Position numbers and translations under genes: made by a program. The notes under the pieces were generated by a model that had not been told where the DNA came from, searched no databases, and saw only the letters and a list, made by a program, of their open reading frames with translations. Shown here piece after piece: positions 1-8,381 of a stretch of 64,000 nt of DNA. This DNA is from Mesorhizobium temperatum (GTDB lineage Bacteria; Pseudomonadota; Alphaproteobacteria; Rhizobiales; Rhizobiaceae): contig NZ_NPKJ01000060.1 in assembly GCF_002284575.1 (NCBI RefSeq), forward strand, positions 296,515 to 360,514. Reading direction: 5' to 3'. Within the stretch, counting starts at the first letter, position 1. Every line of letters begins with the position of its first letter.

Positions 1-1
1 G

Positions 2-295
2 ATGACGGCGCTTTCGGCGATCGCAACTGCTTCTCTGAAGCAGGACGAGCAGGCAATCTTTTCTGCGGGGCGCGAACTCGCCCTGCCAGTGATCATTGTC
101 GAGGACGATGCGCTCAGGGCCGCGTCTTCGCGCGCAATCAGCCGCTCGAGCCTGTCGCAGGAACATGCCGGCACGCCGTCGGTTTCCGAAGCCTCCGCGC
201 TTGCCGCCGCCGGAAAAGGCGCGAAACTGCTTGGGCCGCGAACCGTGCTCGGCCCGGTCACCTGCGCCATCGCCATCAGCGGAGATGCGGCATGA
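2..295 (+). CDS. cobE: CobE, cobalamin biosynthesis protein (5' end outside window)
   Basis: This is the C-terminal 97 codons of a CobE/CbiG-C-type protein; its beginning lies before base 1, so the ATG at position 2 is probably internal. The family features visible are a KQDE stretch near residue 14, the TPSVSEASALAAAG segment and the hydrophobic end before the stop. CobE belongs to the aerobic corrin pathway, but its exact reaction is poorly defined. The stop codon region overlaps the cobM start by 4 bases, which implies translational coupling in a cob operon that continues to 5056. The family assignment is from motif memory and the operon context. Confidence 0.8.
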   Translation: MTALSAIATASLKQDEQAIFSAGRELALPVIIVEDDALRAASSRAISRSSLSQEHAGTPSVSEASALAAAGKGAKLLGPRTVLGPVTCAIAISGDAA

Positions 296-1056
296 CCGTC
301 AACTTCATCGGCGCCGGACCGGGCGCGGCCGACCTCATCACCTTGCGCGGCAGCCGGCTGCTGGCAAGCTGCCCGATCTGCCTCTATGCCGGCTCGATCG
401 TCTCGCCGGAGCTGTTGCAGCACTGCGCCCCCGGTACGAAATTGATCGACACGGCGCCGATGTCGCTCGACGAGATCGAAGCGGAATATGTGGCGGCCCA
501 CCAGGCCGGCCACGATGTCTCCCGCCTGCATTCCGGCGACCTGTCAGTGTGGAGCGCTGTCGCCGAGCAGATCCGCCGGCTGGAGAAGCACGGCATCGCC
601 TATACGCTGACGCCGGGCGTGCCCTCCTTCGCTGCTGCCGCGGCAGCGCTTCGCCGCGAGCTTACCATTCCCGAAGTCGCGCAAAGTCTGGTGCTGACCC
701 GCATATCCGGCCGCGCCTCGAAAATGCCGCTCGGCGAAACCCTCGCCGGCTTCGGCCGCACCGGCGCGACGCTCGCCATTCATCTTGCCATCCAAGCCAT
801 CGATCGTGTTGTCGCCGAGCTGACACCGTTCTATGGCGCCGACTGCCCGGTGGCAGTCGTCTTCCGTGCCTCCTGGCCGGACGAGCGCGTGCTGACCGGC
901 ACGCTGGCGACCATCGAGGCGCAATTGGCCGCCGATCCGATGGAGCGCACGGCTATCATCTTCGTCGGCCGCTCGCTGGCAGCGGAAGGCTTTGGCGAGA
1001 GTTCACTTTACGACGCCCATTACCAGCGGCGTTTTCGCGGACGGGACGGATTGTGA
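292..1056 (+). CDS. cobM: Precorrin-4 C11-methyltransferase CobM
   Basis: The 254-residue protein is a SAM-dependent tetrapyrrole methylase that adds a methyl group at C-11 of precorrin-4 in the oxygen-dependent cobalamin pathway, in the cytoplasm. The N-terminal FIGAGPGAADLITLRG glycine loop (residues 5-20) and the SGDLSVWSA motif (81-89) are the SAM-binding and substrate-side signatures of the family, and the length is normal. It overlaps cobE upstream by 4 bases and its TGA overlaps the cobA GTG by 3 bases, so the three genes are almost certainly cotranscribed and coupled. Confidence 0.95.
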   Translation: MTVNFIGAGPGAADLITLRGSRLLASCPICLYAGSIVSPELLQHCAPGTKLIDTAPMSLDEIEAEYVAAHQAGHDVSRLHSGDLSVWSAVAEQIRRLEKHGIAYTLTPGVPSFAAAAAALRRELTIPEVAQSLVLTRISGRASKMPLGETLAGFGRTGATLAIHLAIQAIDRVVAELTPFYGADCPVAVVFRASWPDERVLTGTLATIEAQLAADPMERTAIIFVGRSLAAEGFGESSLYDAHYQRRFRGRDGL

Positions 1057-1865
1057 ACGACGGAACCGGAAACAACAGCGGAAACGCCACAATCGAACAG
1101 GCTTTGGCCCGGCTCAACTTCAAGCCGCGCCAGCTGGAGCCGGGCCATGTCTGGCTGGCCGGCGCCGGCCCCAGCGATCCCGGCTGCCTGACGCTGGAAG
1201 TATTGGCCGCGCTTGGGCAGTGCGATGCGCTCGTCTACGACGCGCTGGTATCGCCCGATATCGTCGCTGTCGCCGAGGCCGCGGAGCTGTTCTACGCCGG
1301 CAAGCGCGGCGGCCAGCCATCGATGAAGCAGGACGACATCACCGCTCTGCTGGTTCGGCTGGCGCGAGAAGGCCGCCGCGTCGTCAGGCTGAAGGGTGGC
1401 GACCCCTATATTTTCGGTCGCGGCGGCGAAGAGGCGCTTGCGCTCGCCCGCGAAAACATCCCGTTCCGCGTCCTGTCCGGCCTGACTTCGGGCCTCAGCG
1501 CGCTTGCCGGTGCCGGCATCCCGGCCACCATGCGCGGCATCAACAAGGCGGTGATCCTGGCCACCGGCCACGCCGCCGGCACCGATGACGACCTCGACTG
1601 GGCAGCAATCGCCCGCACCGGCCAGCCGGTCGTCGTCTATATGGGCATGGCCAATCTGCCGCTGATATCAGCCACGCTGCTCGAGGGCGGCCTGCCGCCT
1701 TCCACGCCTGCTGCAGTGATCGTCGCCGCGACGACGCCGCAGGAGCGTATCGTCGTCGCCACGCTCGCCACCATCGCCGAGGAAGCGGCTGCCGCCGGCC
1801 TTGCCGCGCCGGCGCTGATCGTCGTCGGCGGCATCGTCGCGATGCGCGCGGCATTGGCGGGCTAG
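1053..1865 (+). CDS. cobA: Uroporphyrinogen-III C-methyltransferase CobA (SUMT)
   Basis: The 270-residue SUMT methylates uroporphyrinogen III at C2 and C7 to give precorrin-2, the branch-point reaction toward cobalamin (and siroheme). It has the LAGAGPSDPGCLTLE glycine loop near residues 35-49 and the signature GGDPYIFGRGGEE at 115-127. I chose the GTG at 1053, which overlaps the cobM stop. The same frame stays open far upstream through cobE and cobM, but that part is meaningless. There is no fused CysG/uroporphyrinogen synthase domain, so this is the stand-alone form. A 2-base gap separates it from cobB. Confidence 0.95.
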   Translation: MNDGTGNNSGNATIEQALARLNFKPRQLEPGHVWLAGAGPSDPGCLTLEVLAALGQCDALVYDALVSPDIVAVAEAAELFYAGKRGGQPSMKQDDITALLVRLAREGRRVVRLKGGDPYIFGRGGEEALALARENIPFRVLSGLTSGLSALAGAGIPATMRGINKAVILATGHAAGTDDDLDWAAIARTGQPVVVYMGMANLPLISATLLEGGLPPSTPAAVIVAATTPQERIVVATLATIAEEAAAAGLAAPALIVVGGIVAMRAALAG

Positions 1866-1867
1866 CC

Positions 1868-3178
1868 ATGACCCGCGCGATCATCATCGGCGCGCCGCGC
1901 TCGGGCTCGGGCAAGACCAGCGTCACAATCGGTATCCTGCGCGCGCTCGCCAGGCGCGGCCTGAAAGTGCGCGGCGCCAAGTCGGGCCCCGACTATATCG
2001 ATCCCGGCTTCCACACCGCCGCGACAGGCCTTTCCGGTGTCAATCTCGACAGCTGGGCGATGCCGCCTGCGCTGCTCAACGCGCTGGCAGGCGACGCAAC
2101 TGAAGACGCCGATTTCATCTTCCTCGAAAGCGCGATGGGCTTGTTCGACGGAATTCCCGCTGCTCCGGGCCGCACCGGCTCGGCCGCAGATCTTGCCCGG
2201 CTCTACGGCCTGCCGGTGCTGCTGGTGCTCGATGTTTCCGGGCAGTCGACCACGGCGGCGGCCGTCGCCAAGGGTTTTGCTACATATGACCCCGATGTGC
2301 GCATGGCCGGCGTCGTGCTCAACCGGCTGGGCAGCGAGCGTCACCGCCGGCTTTGCAGCGACGCGATCGAAGCGCTCGATCTGCCAGTGGTCGGCGCGAT
2401 CCTGCGCGATCCCTCGCTCAACCTGCCGGAGCGCCATCTCGGCCTCGTCCAGGCCGGCGAATATGAGAATTTGATGGTGCATCTCGACCGACTGGCCGAC
2501 ATGGTCGAACGCTCGCTCGACCTCGACGCCATTATGGCACTGGCGGCACCATTTGAACCTGCGCCGGGCAACTTCAGCGATGCGCTGCCACCGCCCGGCC
2601 AGCGCATCGCACTGGCCGAGGACGCTGCCTTCACCTTCCTCTATCCGCATGTCGCGGCGTATTGGCGCAAAGCCGGGGCGGAAATCGTCCCCTTTTCGCC
2701 GCTCGCCGACGAACCGCCCAGCGACAGTTGCGATGTCTGCTGGCTGCCCGGCGGCTATCCCGAGCTTCACGCCGGCCGGCTTGCGGCGGCTGCGAATTTC
2801 CGGGCCGGCATTGAGGCGTTTTCGGCAACGCGGCCGGTGCATGGCGAGTGCGGCGGCTTCATGGTGCTCGGCGAAGCGCTGGAGGACGTATCGGCAGAGA
2901 CGCACAGGATGCTCGGGCTGCTCGGCCACTCGACCAGCTTTGCCAAGCGAAAGATGAATCTCGGTTACCGCGAGGCGCGGCTGCGCGCCGATTGCCCGCT
3001 TGGAGCCCAAGGCGCGCTGATCCGCGGCCACGAATTCCACTATGCGCAGATGAGCGCGACTGGCAATGACGAGCCATTGGCCGACCTCGCTGACGGCCAG
3101 GGCAATCCGCTCGGCGCCTCCGGTTACCGCCGCGGCCATGTCAGCGGCACGTTCTTCCATGCCATTGCGAGAGGCTAG
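1868..3178 (+). CDS. cobB: Cobyrinic acid a,c-diamide synthase CobB
   Basis: The 436-residue amidotransferase uses glutamine and ATP to amidate the a and c side chains of the corrin; in the aerobic pathway the substrate is hydrogenobyrinic acid. The N-terminal P-loop GAPRSGSGKTS (8-18) belongs to the DTBS-like ATPase half. The C-terminal class I glutaminase half has the nucleophile Cys328 in HGECGG. The length is as expected for CobB/CbiA. The name should not be confused with the CobB sirtuin. A palindromic repeat follows at its stop, before cobS. Confidence 0.96.
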   Translation: MTRAIIIGAPRSGSGKTSVTIGILRALARRGLKVRGAKSGPDYIDPGFHTAATGLSGVNLDSWAMPPALLNALAGDATEDADFIFLESAMGLFDGIPAAPGRTGSAADLARLYGLPVLLVLDVSGQSTTAAAVAKGFATYDPDVRMAGVVLNRLGSERHRRLCSDAIEALDLPVVGAILRDPSLNLPERHLGLVQAGEYENLMVHLDRLADMVERSLDLDAIMALAAPFEPAPGNFSDALPPPGQRIALAEDAAFTFLYPHVAAYWRKAGAEIVPFSPLADEPPSDSCDVCWLPGGYPELHAGRLAAAANFRAGIEAFSATRPVHGECGGFMVLGEALEDVSAETHRMLGLLGHSTSFAKRKMNLGYREARLRADCPLGAQGALIRGHEFHYAQMSATGNDEPLADLADGQGNPLGASGYRRGHVSGTFFHAIARG

Positions 3179-3247
3179 AGCATGATCCCGAACCGGAGGT
3201 CCGCGTCAGCGAAAAGTGGGAACCGGTTTTCGGAATAGATCATGCTC
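3178..3247 (+). repeat. Palindromic intergenic element between cobB and cobS
   Basis: The ends GAGCATGATC and GATCATGCTC are exact inverted complements, and inside them lies a second symmetric part built around GAACCGGTTTTCGG. This resembles the short palindromic elements common between genes in Mesorhizobium. The right arm supplies the ATG at 3242 that can start cobS. Its role is unknown; it could act as an mRNA stability hairpin within the cob operon. Confidence 0.7.
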
Positions 3248-4021
3248 AAACTCAAGGACATGCCCCCTTCGCCCCGCCAAGCGCTCGATGACATCGCGCT
3301 CTGCTTCGTCTTCTTCACGCGGTTGCCGCTGCCGGTCGTCGATTTCCGGGACCGCACCCTTGCTGCCGCGATCTGGGCAGCGCCGGTCGCCGGCCTCGCC
3401 GTCGCTCTGATTGGCGCCTTGGTTTACGCGATCGTGACCTGGCTCGGCCTTGCATCTGGCCCGGCAGCGGCACTTGCCCTTGCCGCGACCTTGCTCGCCA
3501 CCGGCTGCATGCATGAGGACGGACTTTCGGATGTCGCCGACGGTTTTGGCGGCGGCAAGACACGCGACAAAAAACTGGAGATCATGCGCGACAGCCGCAT
3601 CGGCGCCTATGGCGCCTGCGCGCTCGCTCTGTCGCTGCTGATCCGCTGGAGCTTGCTTTCGGAATTCGCCAGCCCGGCGCAGGTTCTCGCCGCTCTCATT
3701 GCCGCGCATGCCGGTTCGCGCGGCCTGCTCGCCGCTTTCATGCATCTGTTGCCGCCGGCGCGCAGCGACGGTCTCTCGGTTGACGCAGGCACCGTGTCGG
3801 CCGAAACCGCCATTGCCGGTGCCGTGCTCGGCGCCGTCGCGCTGCTGGCGCTAGGGTTCGGTGGCGCGGTCGCCGCGCTCATCCTGCTTGGCCTGTTGTT
3901 TGCCGCCTTCCGTATGCTGTGCCTCAGCCAGATCGGCGGCCAGACCGGCGACACGGTCGGCGCGCTGCAGCAGTTTGGCGAGATCGCAATCCTGCTCGTC
4001 GCTTCCGTTCACCTTTCCTGA
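3242..4021 (+). CDS. cobS: Adenosylcobinamide-GDP ribazoletransferase (CobS, also called CobV)
   Basis: This integral membrane enzyme joins adenosylcobinamide-GDP to alpha-ribazole, the last step of coenzyme B12 assembly. The diagnostic motif EDGLSDVADGFGGG sits at residues 92-105. Most of the rest is alanine/leucine-rich membrane segments, consistent with the family's usual 250-260 residues. Two starts are possible: ATG 3242, which lies inside the palindromic element, or ATG 3260 (MPPSPRQALDD), which avoids it. The translation agrees with the family from about residue 10, so the choice stays open. In rhizobial naming the same enzyme is CobV. Confidence 0.93.
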   Translation: MLKLKDMPPSPRQALDDIALCFVFFTRLPLPVVDFRDRTLAAAIWAAPVAGLAVALIGALVYAIVTWLGLASGPAAALALAATLLATGCMHEDGLSDVADGFGGGKTRDKKLEIMRDSRIGAYGACALALSLLIRWSLLSEFASPAQVLAALIAAHAGSRGLLAAFMHLLPPARSDGLSVDAGTVSAETAIAGAVLGAVALLALGFGGAVAALILLGLLFAAFRMLCLSQIGGQTGDTVGALQQFGEIAILLVASVHLS

Positions 4022-4045
4022 CTCTGTTTCGGAGACTTTGCCCCC

Positions 4046-5056
4046 ATGCCTTTCAAATCGCTTGATGAATTGCGCGCGGCCTGCCTCGACCTGGCTGCCG
4101 GCAGCGACGCCGCGGCAAATGCAGTCGCCCGCCGTCAGGACACGCTGACCAAGCCGCAAGGCAGCCTCGGCCGGCTGGAAACCATAGCGGCTTGGCTTGC
4201 TCGCTGGCAGGGCCGCGACATGCCGCAGCTCGACCGCGTCAAAGTCTTCGTCTTTGCCGGCAACCACGGCATTACCGCGCAGGGCGTGTCGGCCTTCCCG
4301 TCAGAGGTCACCGTGCAGATGGTGGCGAATTTCGCCGGCGGCGGTGCCGCGATCAACCAGCTGGCCCGCATCGCCGGCGCCGAACTCGACGTCATTCCAC
4401 TCGACCTCGACCGTCCGACCGGCGACTTCACGCAAGAGCCGGCGATGGACGACGAGGCGTTCCTCGCCGCCGTCTCGGCCGGCTACGGCGCCGTGATGAA
4501 AGACCTCGACCTCGTCTGTTTCGGCGAAATGGGCATCGGCAACACCACGCCGGCGGCAGCCATTTCAGCCGCCCTTTTCGGCGGCGGCGCGGAAAAATGG
4601 ACCGGGCGCGGCACCGGCGTCGACGATGCCGGCCTGGTGCGCAAGATCACCGCCATCGAGGCCGGTCTCAATCGCCACGCCGAGGCCCTTGCCGACCCGC
4701 TGAAGATCGCAGCGGCCCTTGGCGGGCGCGAACTCGCCGCCATTTTCGGTGCGACGCTGGCCGCGCGCCATCACGGCGTGCCAGTGCTGCTCGACGGCTT
4801 CGTCTGCACCGCCGCCGCCGCACCGCTGGCAAGATTGCACCCCGCCGGCCTCGCCCACACGCTTGCCGCCCATGTCTCTGCCGAATCCGGCCATCGCCGG
4901 CTGCTCGAAGCCCTCGGCCTGCCGCCGCTGCTCGACCTCGGCATGCGGCTCGGCGAAGGCTCCGGCGCCTGCCTTGCCGTCAATGTCGTTCGCTCGGCGC
5001 TCGAATGCCATGCCCGCATGGCAAGTTTTGCTGAGGCCGGCGTGTCGGAGAAGTAA
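4046..5056 (+). CDS. cobT: Nicotinate-nucleotide--dimethylbenzimidazole phosphoribosyltransferase (CobT, also called CobU)
   Basis: The 336-residue enzyme makes alpha-ribazole phosphate from nicotinate mononucleotide and dimethylbenzimidazole, supplying the lower ligand of B12. The motif FGEMGIGNTTPAAA and the C-terminal SAESGHRR segment, whose glutamate is the family's catalytic base, are both present. The length is normal. It is the last gene of the cob operon seen here, 24 bases after cobS. A hairpin at 5101-5124 may end transcription. This is not the CobT subunit of cobaltochelatase, which shares the name. Confidence 0.95.
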   Translation: MPFKSLDELRAACLDLAAGSDAAANAVARRQDTLTKPQGSLGRLETIAAWLARWQGRDMPQLDRVKVFVFAGNHGITAQGVSAFPSEVTVQMVANFAGGGAAINQLARIAGAELDVIPLDLDRPTGDFTQEPAMDDEAFLAAVSAGYGAVMKDLDLVCFGEMGIGNTTPAAAISAALFGGGAEKWTGRGTGVDDAGLVRKITAIEAGLNRHAEALADPLKIAAALGGRELAAIFGATLAARHHGVPVLLDGFVCTAAAAPLARLHPAGLAHTLAAHVSAESGHRRLLEALGLPPLLDLGMRLGEGSGACLAVNVVRSALECHARMASFAEAGVSEK

Positions 5057-5100
5057 ATGCTCGCAAACTCATGAGAGGCGACACGGCTCGATACAGGGGC

Positions 5101-5124
5101 GTGAGACGGCATTTATCGTCTCAC
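5101..5124 (+). terminator. Hairpin after the cob operon
   Basis: An 8-bp stem GTGAGACG/CGTCTCAC encloses an 8-base loop, 44 bases after the cobT stop. Only a weak T-rich tail (GTTCT) follows, so it may be a terminator or a 3'-end stabilising hairpin. Confidence 0.45.
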
Positions 5125-5173
5125 GTTCTCACCCTGTTCCAGGGAACTTTCCCACCTAAGTCTTTGAAATCTT

Positions 5174-5249
<76 letters not shown>

Positions 5250-5354
5250 ACTCGCCGGTAAAACCAGCGTCGGCGGGCATATAGCCGCCGCCATCCGCCA
5301 TGTCCAGCCCTGCCGGATTCATTTCCCGACAAATCGCTGAAGTGCCGCACATCG

Positions 5355-6266
5355 TCAGACAAACAGCTTGCCTTCCGCCACCTTGACCGCATGGCCGCCG
5401 ATGCGGGCGGCGGCGAGTTTGCCGCCTTCGACATTCAGTTCGAGGCGAATGCGCGAAGGCCGGCCCATCTCCAGCCCTTGCTCGATCCACAATCGCGAGA
5501 CCCCGTCTCGCGGGCCGTCGAAATGCATGATCGCGCCGGCGAAGGCGGCCGCCGCCGAACCGGTCGCTGGATCTTCATAGGAAGGATTGCCCGGCACGAG
5601 CATGCGGACATGGAAGGCGCTGTGGTGGTTCACCGTCTCGCGGCAGTAGACATACGGGCTGGCGAAGGCCCATTCGCTCTTGCGGGGTGCCAATTCCGAC
5701 CACGCCTGGTTGTCCAGCCTTATCCGGGCCGCCGCCTCAAGGTCGGCGACGGGAACGGTCACATAAGGCACGCCGGCCGACCAGAACGAGACGCGGTGAT
5801 TCTCGAAGCCGACTTCGTGTGGCCCCAGCCCAAGTGCCGCGCCGATCGCCTCCGGGTCAGCGACAAGTTCCAGTGGCTCCGGCAGTTTGGCTAGGTCGAA
5901 CTCGGCAAAGGTGGCGCCATCGTGCTTGCTGACGGCGCAGCGCACCGGGCCGATATTCTCCTCCAGGACGAAGATGCCGGCGGTGTCGCCATCGCCAGCC
6001 ATTTCGGCAAGCGCGATCGCGGAACCGACAGTCGGATGGCCAGCGAACGGCATCTCATAATCGGGCGTGAAGATGCGGATGCGGGCGCGGTGCTTGGGAT
6101 TACTAGGCGGCAGCACGAAAACGGTTTCCGAGAGGTTGAACTCGCGTGCGGTGGCCTGCATCGCGGCCGTGTCCAGCCCCTTGCTATCAAGTACGACGGC
6201 CAGCGGATTGCCGGCCAGCCGCTCCGTGGTGAACACGTCGTAAAGTAAGTAATTCCGGGTCAGCAT
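5355..6266 (-). CDS. PhzF-family isomerase/epimerase
   Basis: The 303-residue protein has the diaminopimelate-epimerase-like fold of the PhzF/YddE family. Conserved pieces are YDVFTTERLAGNPLAVV near the N terminus, Glu47 in FNLSETVFV (the family's general acid/base) and DPATGSAAAAF in the C-terminal half. The substrate cannot be told from sequence; no phenazine genes are nearby. I use ATG 6266 because an AAAGG ribosome site precedes it, although the frame is open 30 bases further. It is a single gene, divergent from the export operon that starts at 6378. Confidence 0.88.
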   Translation of the reverse strand: MLTRNYLLYDVFTTERLAGNPLAVVLDSKGLDTAAMQATAREFNLSETVFVLPPSNPKHRARIRIFTPDYEMPFAGHPTVGSAIALAEMAGDGDTAGIFVLEENIGPVRCAVSKHDGATFAEFDLAKLPEPLELVADPEAIGAALGLGPHEVGFENHRVSFWSAGVPYVTVPVADLEAAARIRLDNQAWSELAPRKSEWAFASPYVYCRETVNHHSAFHVRMLVPGNPSYEDPATGSAAAAFAGAIMHFDGPRDGVSRLWIEQGLEMGRPSRIRLELNVEGGKLAAARIGGHAVKVAEGKLFV

Positions 6267-6377
6267 TGTAGAAAGCCTTTGCCTCAATCCCAACATGGGC
6301 GAAATTTAATTTGATATTTGAACCATTAGGCCTGATCTGTGCCCTGATGGGGTCATCACTGTTTATAGGGGTCCGGC

Positions 6378-7670
6378 GTGGACCAGATTGTCAATCTGCC
6401 AAAGACGGAATCCACTTCCGACATAGAGACGGCACTCGGGCTTGACCACCTGGGTCTGAAGAAGACACGCCGTCGCGGCGGGCTTTATGGCCTGCTTGTG
6501 CTGGTCGTCATCGCCGCAAGCCTCGCCGGCTACCAGTGGTATGCCGGGTCTCCAGCCAAGATCGACTATACCACGGCGCCGGCCGCTGTCGCCGACCTCA
6601 CGGTTGAAGTATCGGCCACCGGCACGCTGCAGCCCCTCACCCAGGTCGACATTTCGAGCGAACTGTCCGGCGTCGTCCGCTCGGTCGCGGTCAACGAGAA
6701 CCAGCAGGTGAAGAAGGGCGATGTGCTGGCGGCGCTCGACACCGCCAAGCTGGAGGTGCAGATCGAGCGCGCCGAGGCTTCCGCCAAGGCGGCGGCCGCC
6801 AATGTCGAGACCGCCACCGTAACCCTCACCGAAAACGAAAAGGCGCTTGTGCGCGCGGCGGCGCTCACCAAGCGCGGCATGGCGACGGACCAGTCGCTTG
6901 AAGCGGCGACAGCGACGCGCGACCGCTCCAAGGCAACGCTCGACAGCGCCAAGGCCAATCTTGCCATCGCCAATGCCGATCTCAAGGCGCAGCAGACGGA
7001 CTTTGCCAAGAGCACCATCTATGCGCCCATCGACGGCATCGTGCTGACGCGCTCGGTCGATCCCGGCCAGACGGTTGCCTCCTCGCTGCAGGCGCCGGTG
7101 CTGTTCGTCATTGCCGCCGACCTCAGAAACATGGAGTTGAAGGCAGCGGTCGACGAGGCCGACATCGGCGCGGTCAAGCCCGGCCAGCATGCGCGCTTCA
7201 CTGTCGACGCCTTTCCGGAACGGCCGTTCGATGCCGAGATCCGCGACATTTCCTACGCTTCGGTCACCACCGACGGCGTCGTCACCTACGACGCGCGGTT
7301 CGAGGTCGACAATAACGAGCTTCTGTTGCGGCCCGGCATGACTGCCACCGTTTCGGTCGTCACCAGGCAGGCAAAAAGCGTGCTCACCGTACCGTCGACG
7401 GCTTTCCGTTACCGGCCGGCGCAAACAGCCGCCCGCAGGTGGAGCCTGAGCGACCTGTTCACGGGCCGTATGGGCCGCCCAGGCGGCAACCGCCAGCGCC
7501 AGGCGACGGCGCAGCCCACCGACGGCTCGCGCACGCTCTACGTGCTGGAGAATGGCCGGCCCCGGCCGGTCAACGTCAAGATCGGCTCCACCGACGGCGA
7601 ACTGACCGAGATCACCTCCGGTCTCGCAGAAGGTGCGCAAGTCATCACCGCAGCGCAGCAGCGGAGCTGA
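6378..7670 (+). CDS. MacA-like periplasmic adaptor of an ABC export system
   Basis: The 430-residue membrane fusion protein starts with GTG. A short cytoplasmic tail precedes one membrane anchor (about residues 35-53). A lipoyl/barrel-sandwich half follows (VEVSATGTLQPLTQVDISSE), then a long alanine-rich helical hairpin at about 115-190, a beta-barrel domain, and a C-terminal region with an unusual RMGRPGGNRQRQ insert. It would bridge the inner-membrane ABC transporter encoded by the next two genes to an outer-membrane channel such as a TolC homologue, which is not encoded here. Cargo is unknown. Confidence 0.9.
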   Translation: MDQIVNLPKTESTSDIETALGLDHLGLKKTRRRGGLYGLLVLVVIAASLAGYQWYAGSPAKIDYTTAPAAVADLTVEVSATGTLQPLTQVDISSELSGVVRSVAVNENQQVKKGDVLAALDTAKLEVQIERAEASAKAAAANVETATVTLTENEKALVRAAALTKRGMATDQSLEAATATRDRSKATLDSAKANLAIANADLKAQQTDFAKSTIYAPIDGIVLTRSVDPGQTVASSLQAPVLFVIAADLRNMELKAAVDEADIGAVKPGQHARFTVDAFPERPFDAEIRDISYASVTTDGVVTYDARFEVDNNELLLRPGMTATVSVVTRQAKSVLTVPSTAFRYRPAQTAARRWSLSDLFTGRMGRPGGNRQRQATAQPTDGSRTLYVLENGRPRPVNVKIGSTDGELTEITSGLAEGAQVITAAQQRS

Positions 7671-7674
7671 GATC

Positions 7675-8379
7675 ATGTCAGGCTCGCTGCTCATCACCTT
7701 CGACAAGGTCTGGAAAAGCTATGGCCAGGGCGAAGCAACGGTCCATGCGCTGGCTGGCGTCGACCTTGCTATCCGCCACGGCGAATTCGTGGCCATCATG
7801 GGCCCGTCCGGTTCAGGCAAGTCGACGGCGATGAACATCATCGGTTGCCTCGACACGCCGACGGCCGGAACCTACAGCTTCATGGGCATCGACGCCGGTC
7901 GTCTCGACCGCAACCGCCGCGCCATGCTGCGCAATCTCTATGTCGGCTTCGTCTTCCAGGGCTACAATCTCCTGCCGCGCACCACGGCGGTGGAGAATGT
8001 CGAACTGCCGCTGATCTATCGCGGCGTCGCCGCCCGCGAGCGTCATGACCTCGCCATGAAAGCGCTGGCCGAGGTCGGCCTTGTCGGCCGCGAGCACCAC
8101 ACGCCGGCCGAGCTTTCCGGCGGCCAGCAGCAGCGCGTGGCGATCGCACGCGCCATCGTCACCAGGCCGACACTGCTCGTCGCCGACGAGCCGACCGGCA
8201 ATCTCGACACCGCACGCACGCATGAGATCATGGAACTCCTGACGCGGCTGAACACCGAGCTTGGCCTCACCATCGCGATGGTCACCCACGAGGCCGACGT
8301 CGCCGGCTACGCCGAGCGCACAATTCGCTTCCTCGACGGCCACGTCGCCTCCGACGCCATGAACCTTGAGGTGGTGTAA
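7675..8379 (+). CDS. MacB/LolD-like ABC transporter ATPase
   Basis: The 234-residue nucleotide-binding subunit has Walker A GPSGSGKST (43-51), signature LSGGQQQR (147-154) and Walker B LLVADEPT (167-174) followed by GNLDTA, the sequence style of the MacB/LolD group. I chose ATG 7675, 4 bases after the adaptor stop, over an upstream in-frame start inside the adaptor gene. It powers the permease encoded 2 bases downstream. In E. coli MacB the ATPase and permease are fused; here they are separate. Confidence 0.93.
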   Translation: MSGSLLITFDKVWKSYGQGEATVHALAGVDLAIRHGEFVAIMGPSGSGKSTAMNIIGCLDTPTAGTYSFMGIDAGRLDRNRRAMLRNLYVGFVFQGYNLLPRTTAVENVELPLIYRGVAARERHDLAMKALAEVGLVGREHHTPAELSGGQQQRVAIARAIVTRPTLLVADEPTGNLDTARTHEIMELLTRLNTELGLTIAMVTHEADVAGYAERTIRFLDGHVASDAMNLEVV

Positions 8380-8381
8380 CC

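Noticed and set aside
1..300. Cobalamin riboswitch before the cob genes
   Set aside because: The operon start is outside the window and no B12-box-like structure was seen here or before cobF.
96..1052. Upstream extension of the CobA frame through cobE and cobM
   Set aside because: It is Arg/Pro-rich out-of-frame sequence over two well-identified genes; CobA homology begins only after GTG 1053.
1862..3160. 432-codon frame antisense to cobB
   Set aside because: High-GC codon bias opens the opposite frame; the translation has no recognisable motif, while cobB is certain.
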